From NCBI GenBank assembly GCA_002368575.1, contig DFEA01000067.1:1-23318 (forward strand): a stretch of 23,318 nucleotides of DNA. Direction: 5' to 3'. Positions 20,693 through 23,318 of this stretch are shown in pieces. Origin of the DNA: Lachnospiraceae bacterium UBA3814. GTDB taxonomy: Bacteria > Bacillota > Clostridia > Lachnospirales > Lachnospiraceae. Each line of letters starts with the position of its first letter. The first letter of the stretch is position 1. A program made the translations under genes and the position numbers. The notes under the pieces are model-generated. The model did not search any database and had not been told where the DNA came from. It saw nothing but the letters and a program-made list of their open reading frames with translations.

Positions 20693-21679
20693 TTACCCAA
20701 GCGTAGCCGCGATCACGGCCTTGATCGTGTGCATGCGGTTTTCAGCTTCATCGAAAACGACATCCGAGTATTTCTCAAATACCTCATCTGTCACCTCCAT
20801 GTCGGTGATGCCGTACTTCTCATAGATCTCCCTTCCGATCTCGGTCTTAAGATCATGAAAGGCAGGCAGGCAATGGAGGAAAATGGCGTCCTTTCCGGCC
20901 CTGTCCATAATATCCGCCGTCACCTTGTACGGAGTGAGATCCCTTATCCTCTCTTCCCATACCGCTTCAGGCTCTCCCATGGATACCCACACATCGGTAT
21001 AGATGATATCGGCACCCTCTGCCGCTTTTAAAGCATCCTCCTCAAAGGACAGCTCCGCTCCCGACTCCCTTGCAAAGGCCTCGCATTCCTTTATAAGAGC
21101 GCTGTCCGGAAAATATTTTTTAGGAGCAGCAGCGGTAAACCTCATGCCCATCCTGCTGCAGGCTATCATAAGAGAATTTCCCATATTATAGCGGGCATCC
21201 CCCATGTATACAAGCTTTCTTCCCTTTATCTCTCCAAGCCGCTCCCTTATAGTGAGCAGATCTGCCAGCATCTGGGTAGGGTGATACTCGTTTGTGAGCC
21301 CGTTCCATACCGGAACCCCGGCATATTTTGCAAGCTCCTCCACTAACTCCTGACCGTAGCCTCTGTATTCGATCCCGTCATATATCCTTCCTAAGATCCT
21401 GGCGGTATCGGCTATGCTTTCCTTTTTGCCTATCTGGGATACCCTTGGATCGAGATAGGTGGTGCCTATCCCCATATCATGGGCGGCGATCTCAAAGGAG
21501 CAGCGGGTTCTCGTGCTTGTTTTTTCAAATATGAGCGCTATGTTCTTTCCCTTATATACCCTGTCAAAGATGCCTCTCTTTTTTTTGTCCTTAAGCTCGG
21601 CTGCCAGATCCAGAAATTCATATATCTCAGCCTGAGTAAAATCCTTAAGTGTTAAAAAATTTCTTCCTTTTAAGCTCAC
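20693..21679 (-). CDS. argF: Ornithine carbamoyltransferase
   Basis: Makes citrulline from ornithine and carbamoyl phosphate in arginine synthesis. It is 328 residues, normal length. The carbamoyl-phosphate loop FEKTSTRTRCSFE has STRTR at 55-59. HPTQMLADL follows at 133-141, then DVWVSMGEP (about 229-237, ornithine SMG loop) and the catalytic FLHCLPAFHD at 268-277. The C-terminus (VVFDEAENRMHTIKAVIA) is typical. The catabolic arcB form cannot be fully excluded, but no arcA or arcC is nearby. The start is GTG with GGAAGGAG five bases upstream. I see no convincing ArgR box or promoter; the GC-rich leader is described separately. Confidence 0.95.
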   Translation of the reverse strand: MSLKGRNFLTLKDFTQAEIYEFLDLAAELKDKKKRGIFDRVYKGKNIALIFEKTSTRTRCSFEIAAHDMGIGTTYLDPRVSQIGKKESIADTARILGRIYDGIEYRGYGQELVEELAKYAGVPVWNGLTNEYHPTQMLADLLTIRERLGEIKGRKLVYMGDARYNMGNSLMIACSRMGMRFTAAAPKKYFPDSALIKECEAFARESGAELSFEEDALKAAEGADIIYTDVWVSMGEPEAVWEERIRDLTPYKVTADIMDRAGKDAIFLHCLPAFHDLKTEIGREIYEKYGITDMEVTDEVFEKYSDVVFDEAENRMHTIKAVIAATLG

Positions 21680-21701
21680 TGATGCTCCTTCCTGTCAATC
21701 G

Positions 21702-21750
21702 GGCAGGGAAGCTGTAACCGCCCCCTGCCTGCCCGCCGGTCAGCCCTGCC
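21702..21750 (-). promoter_or_regulatory. GC-rich argF leader with two competing pairing partners
   Basis: On the minus strand GGCAGGG occurs twice (21750-21744 and 21729-21723) ahead of one CCCTGCC (21708-21702), which is followed closely by the argF ribosome site. Either copy could pair with it, and the first copy can also join a GCCGG/CCGGC stem. No T run follows, so control, if any, would act on translation. Confidence 0.35.
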
Positions 21751-21778
21751 GGCGCCTTCCTATAAGCGGCTTTTCGAT

Positions 21779-21810
21779 AAAACAGGATGACTGACCAATC
21801 AGCCACCCTG
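21779..21810 (-). terminator. Intrinsic terminator of the wall-hydrolase gene
   Basis: On the minus strand CAGGGTGGCTGA-TTGG-TCAGTCATCCTG forms 12 pairs, two of them G-U, followed by TTTT. It begins 15 bases behind the hydrolase stop codon. argF therefore probably relies on its own promoter downstream or on read-through. Confidence 0.75.
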
Positions 21811-21825
21811 CATGCTTACGATCAT

Positions 21826-23034
21826 TTACCAGAAAACATGATTTCCCACAACGATTCCGGCGTGCCCGGATCTGACGCTTCTGAAGGACGTGGCATTTCC
21901 GACGTAGGAAACACCGCCTATCGCATCCGATGCCGCCGAAATACATGAAGCCTTCGGACCGTTCTGGTATACCTGAGCGACCATTCCGCTGCCCGCCGGC
22001 CCGAACTGGCTTTTTGCGTATATCACCGAATAAATACTTGAGCCATACCTCCCGGTCATAAGCCTGTTCATAACGACATTGCCTATAGCCACCTGTCCTT
22101 CGTAGGGCTCATATCCTCCCTCGCACTGGATAAGTGCCGCAAGGAGCCTTACATTGTCTACCGACGACGGGTCAGGAGACGCACCCGGTGAAAAGCCTCC
22201 CGAAGAGCTGCCGGAGCCTGCTCCGGCCTTCGATCCTTCACGGACTGCATATTCCTGCTCCTTCCTCTGTACCTTCTCCCTTTTCCTGATAGCCTCCATG
22301 CTTTCTCCGTATGGAAGCTCTGATTCGACGGAAACATATTCCGCGGCCACATAGCACTCTGTTCCGTCTGAATACTCTGCCTTCAGCCAGTCTCCGTTCC
22401 TTTCGATGACCTCGATCTTGTCGCCCTCGGCCAAAAGTCCCAGAACAGTCGCGTCCCCCGAGGGCTCTGTCCTTACCCTGAGGCAGGAGGTAAGCGACGT
22501 TCCCGTCATACTGACCACGGTCCCGGCAAGCTCAAAAGCCTCTTCCCCAAAGAGGAGATAGTCATCCCTTACATAACCCGTGACCGCTCCCGTTTTAAGC
22601 TTCGTCCAGCCGTTTGACCGCTCCAGTATCTCGCCGCCGCATTCCTTATATAATTTTCCCACTATCACCGCCTCCTCCGAGGGCTCCTCCCTTATATTGA
22701 CAGCCTCCATTACATTGGCCATCACCAGCCTTTCAGCCTCTATCCCCGCGATGACCCCCTCAGGGGCTTCATCCCGAAAAAGGGACGTCTCCTCTTCTTC
22801 AGACGTGATATTATCTACCGTAAGCAGTACGGTAGGTACCTTCTTATTAATCTCGGATTCTGTGAGCATCATTCCGACCCCGGTTTTTTTTATTTCTATC
22901 CCGGTTCTGTCTTCATCAGCAAACAGGTCCGATATGTTTGCGATATCTGCGTAAACATTATGCATACTCCCCACACCCCCTGCGATCGCAGCAACCCCCG
23001 CTGCCGCAGCAAGTAAAGTATGCAGTTTCTTCAT
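21826..23034 (-). CDS. Secreted SH3-domain cell-wall hydrolase (SleB-like)
   Basis: 402 residues. A signal peptide (1-29, KKLHTLLAAAAGVAAIAGG, cut near VYADIA) is followed by a linker and two bacterial SH3 domains. The first is at about 103-162 (AVNIREEPSEEAVIVGKL, GWTKLKTGAVTGYV) and the second at about 170-237 (LRVRTEPSGDATVLGLLAEG, GDWLKAEYSDGTECYV). A charged, then Gly/Ser/Pro-rich spacer follows (245-292), then a C-terminal Hydrolase_2/SleB-type domain (295-402). That domain has LIQCEGGYEPYEGQVAIGNVV (split; 301-321), in which Glu305 is the likely catalytic acid, and VMNRLMTGRYG. SleB relatives are lytic transglycosylases; wall remodelling is the likely role, with the SH3 pair binding peptidoglycan. 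A spore-germination role is possible but no spore genes are nearby. It has its own promoter and terminator, so it is monocistronic. Confidence 0.9.
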   Translation of the reverse strand: MKKLHTLLAAAAGVAAIAGGVGSMHNVYADIANISDLFADEDRTGIEIKKTGVGMMLTESEINKKVPTVLLTVDNITSEEEETSLFRDEAPEGVIAGIEAERLVMANVMEAVNIREEPSEEAVIVGKLYKECGGEILERSNGWTKLKTGAVTGYVRDDYLLFGEEAFELAGTVVSMTGTSLTSCLRVRTEPSGDATVLGLLAEGDKIEVIERNGDWLKAEYSDGTECYVAAEYVSVESELPYGESMEAIRKREKVQRKEQEYAVREGSKAGAGSGSSSGGFSPGASPDPSSVDNVRLLAALIQCEGGYEPYEGQVAIGNVVMNRLMTGRYGSSIYSVIYAKSQFGPAGSGMVAQVYQNGPKASCISAASDAIGGVSYVGNATSFRSVRSGHAGIVVGNHVFW

Positions 23035-23100
23035 GACACGCTCCCTGAAGCTTTAGATACCTTCCTCCTAAATGTTTCAAAATTGTTACATTCCGGTGTT

Positions 23101-23129
23101 ATTGTACCAGACAGACGTGTATTTGTCAA
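23101..23129 (-). promoter_or_regulatory. Promoter of the wall-hydrolase gene
   Basis: On the minus strand a perfect TTGACA (23129-23124) and TACAAT (23106-23101) are 17 bases apart. The start is predicted near 23094, with a leader of about 60 bases. That leader contains AGGAGGAAGG some 30 bases before the real start codon, with no start codon placed to use it, as well as the functional CAGGGAG closer in. Confidence 0.88.
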
Positions 23130-23149
23130 ACCGCAACCCATAACACACA

Positions 23150-23268
23150 GGGCAATCGCTTAATACCCTCATGGCCCTGAAGGGATATACAGATCATAAA
23201 AAGCCCGGATCTGAGCTTTTGCGCAACTCACTTGACAAAAAGTGATTTTTATGGAAAACCTTTCAACC
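23150..23268 (-). repeat. 119-bp dispersed intergenic repeat, copy B
   Basis: Gap-free match to 2987-3105. It lies 20 bases upstream of the -35 box of the wall-hydrolase promoter, as copy A does for its own gene. On the minus strand it carries a clean terminator-like hairpin, AAAAGCTC-AGATCC-GGGCTTTT then T, and upstream of that TCACTT-TTTGTC-AAGTGA. A frame open from the window edge (23318) runs through it to a TGA at 23169-23171, the same position as in copy A. The gene, if any, would lie beyond the window. The 16-bp inverted arm that completes a hairpin next to copy A is absent here. Confidence 0.85.
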
Positions 23269-23318
23269 CTGTTTGAGCTCGCGTACTGAATTTCCTCGAT
23301 AACTGTGAAGCGAGTTGT

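Overview
The window reads as a chromosomal segment of a low-to-mid GC Gram-positive anaerobe, most likely a Lachnospiraceae/Clostridia member. The evidence is the hrcA-grpE-dnaK-dnaJ order under a perfect CIRCE operator, a hexameric NADP-type GdhA, a type III pantothenate kinase (coaX), PlsY-type acyltransfer, strong AGGAGG ribosome sites, and choline-binding-like and BspA-like surface modules. Genus cannot be fixed from the sequence alone. I see no prophage, IS element, CRISPR array, tRNA or rRNA. All genes but one lie on the minus strand.

Layout, left to right; transcription runs right to left except where noted. (1) 29-2846: a three-gene unit, GNAT acetyltransferase -> plsY -> O-antigen ligase-like membrane protein, from a promoter at 2939-2967. 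(2) 2847-3164: intergenic, holding a structured leader, that promoter, one copy of a 119-bp dispersed repeat and a perfect 16-bp hairpin behind gdhA. (3) 3165-4511: gdhA, with a strong promoter and a long terminator-like hairpin in its leader. (4) 4653-11168: an NhaC-family antiporter directly behind a 1653-residue secreted, wall-binding, multi-domain surface protein. (5) 11169-11562: a 394-bp divergent control region with two promoters, an operator-like palindrome and a leader of three stacked hairpins bounded by 16-bp direct repeats. (6) 11563-11961: the only plus-strand gene, a small bacterial PH-domain protein, which converges on dnaJ and shares a bidirectional terminator with it. (7) 12060-17304: the hrcA-grpE-dnaK-dnaJ heat-shock operon with CIRCE. 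(8) 17312-21679: argF -> small membrane protein -> small conserved soluble protein -> coaX -> dusB -> membrane-anchored alpha/beta hydrolase, tightly packed with overlapping or abutting ends down to dusB. (9) 21826-23034: a secreted two-SH3 SleB-like wall hydrolase with a consensus promoter. (10) 23150-23268: the second copy of the 119-bp repeat.

How it fits together: most genes are housekeeping (ammonia assimilation, arginine, CoA, tRNA modification, chaperones, phospholipid start-up) with a cell-envelope theme (surface protein, wall hydrolase, glycan ligase, PlsY). The most unusual content is in the non-coding parts. The 119-bp repeat occurs twice in the same orientation, each copy 19-20 bp upstream of a promoter -35 box, and its minus-strand transcript can form competing hairpins. 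The leaders of gdhA, the PH gene and the surface-protein gene are all structured and match no riboswitch class that I recognise.
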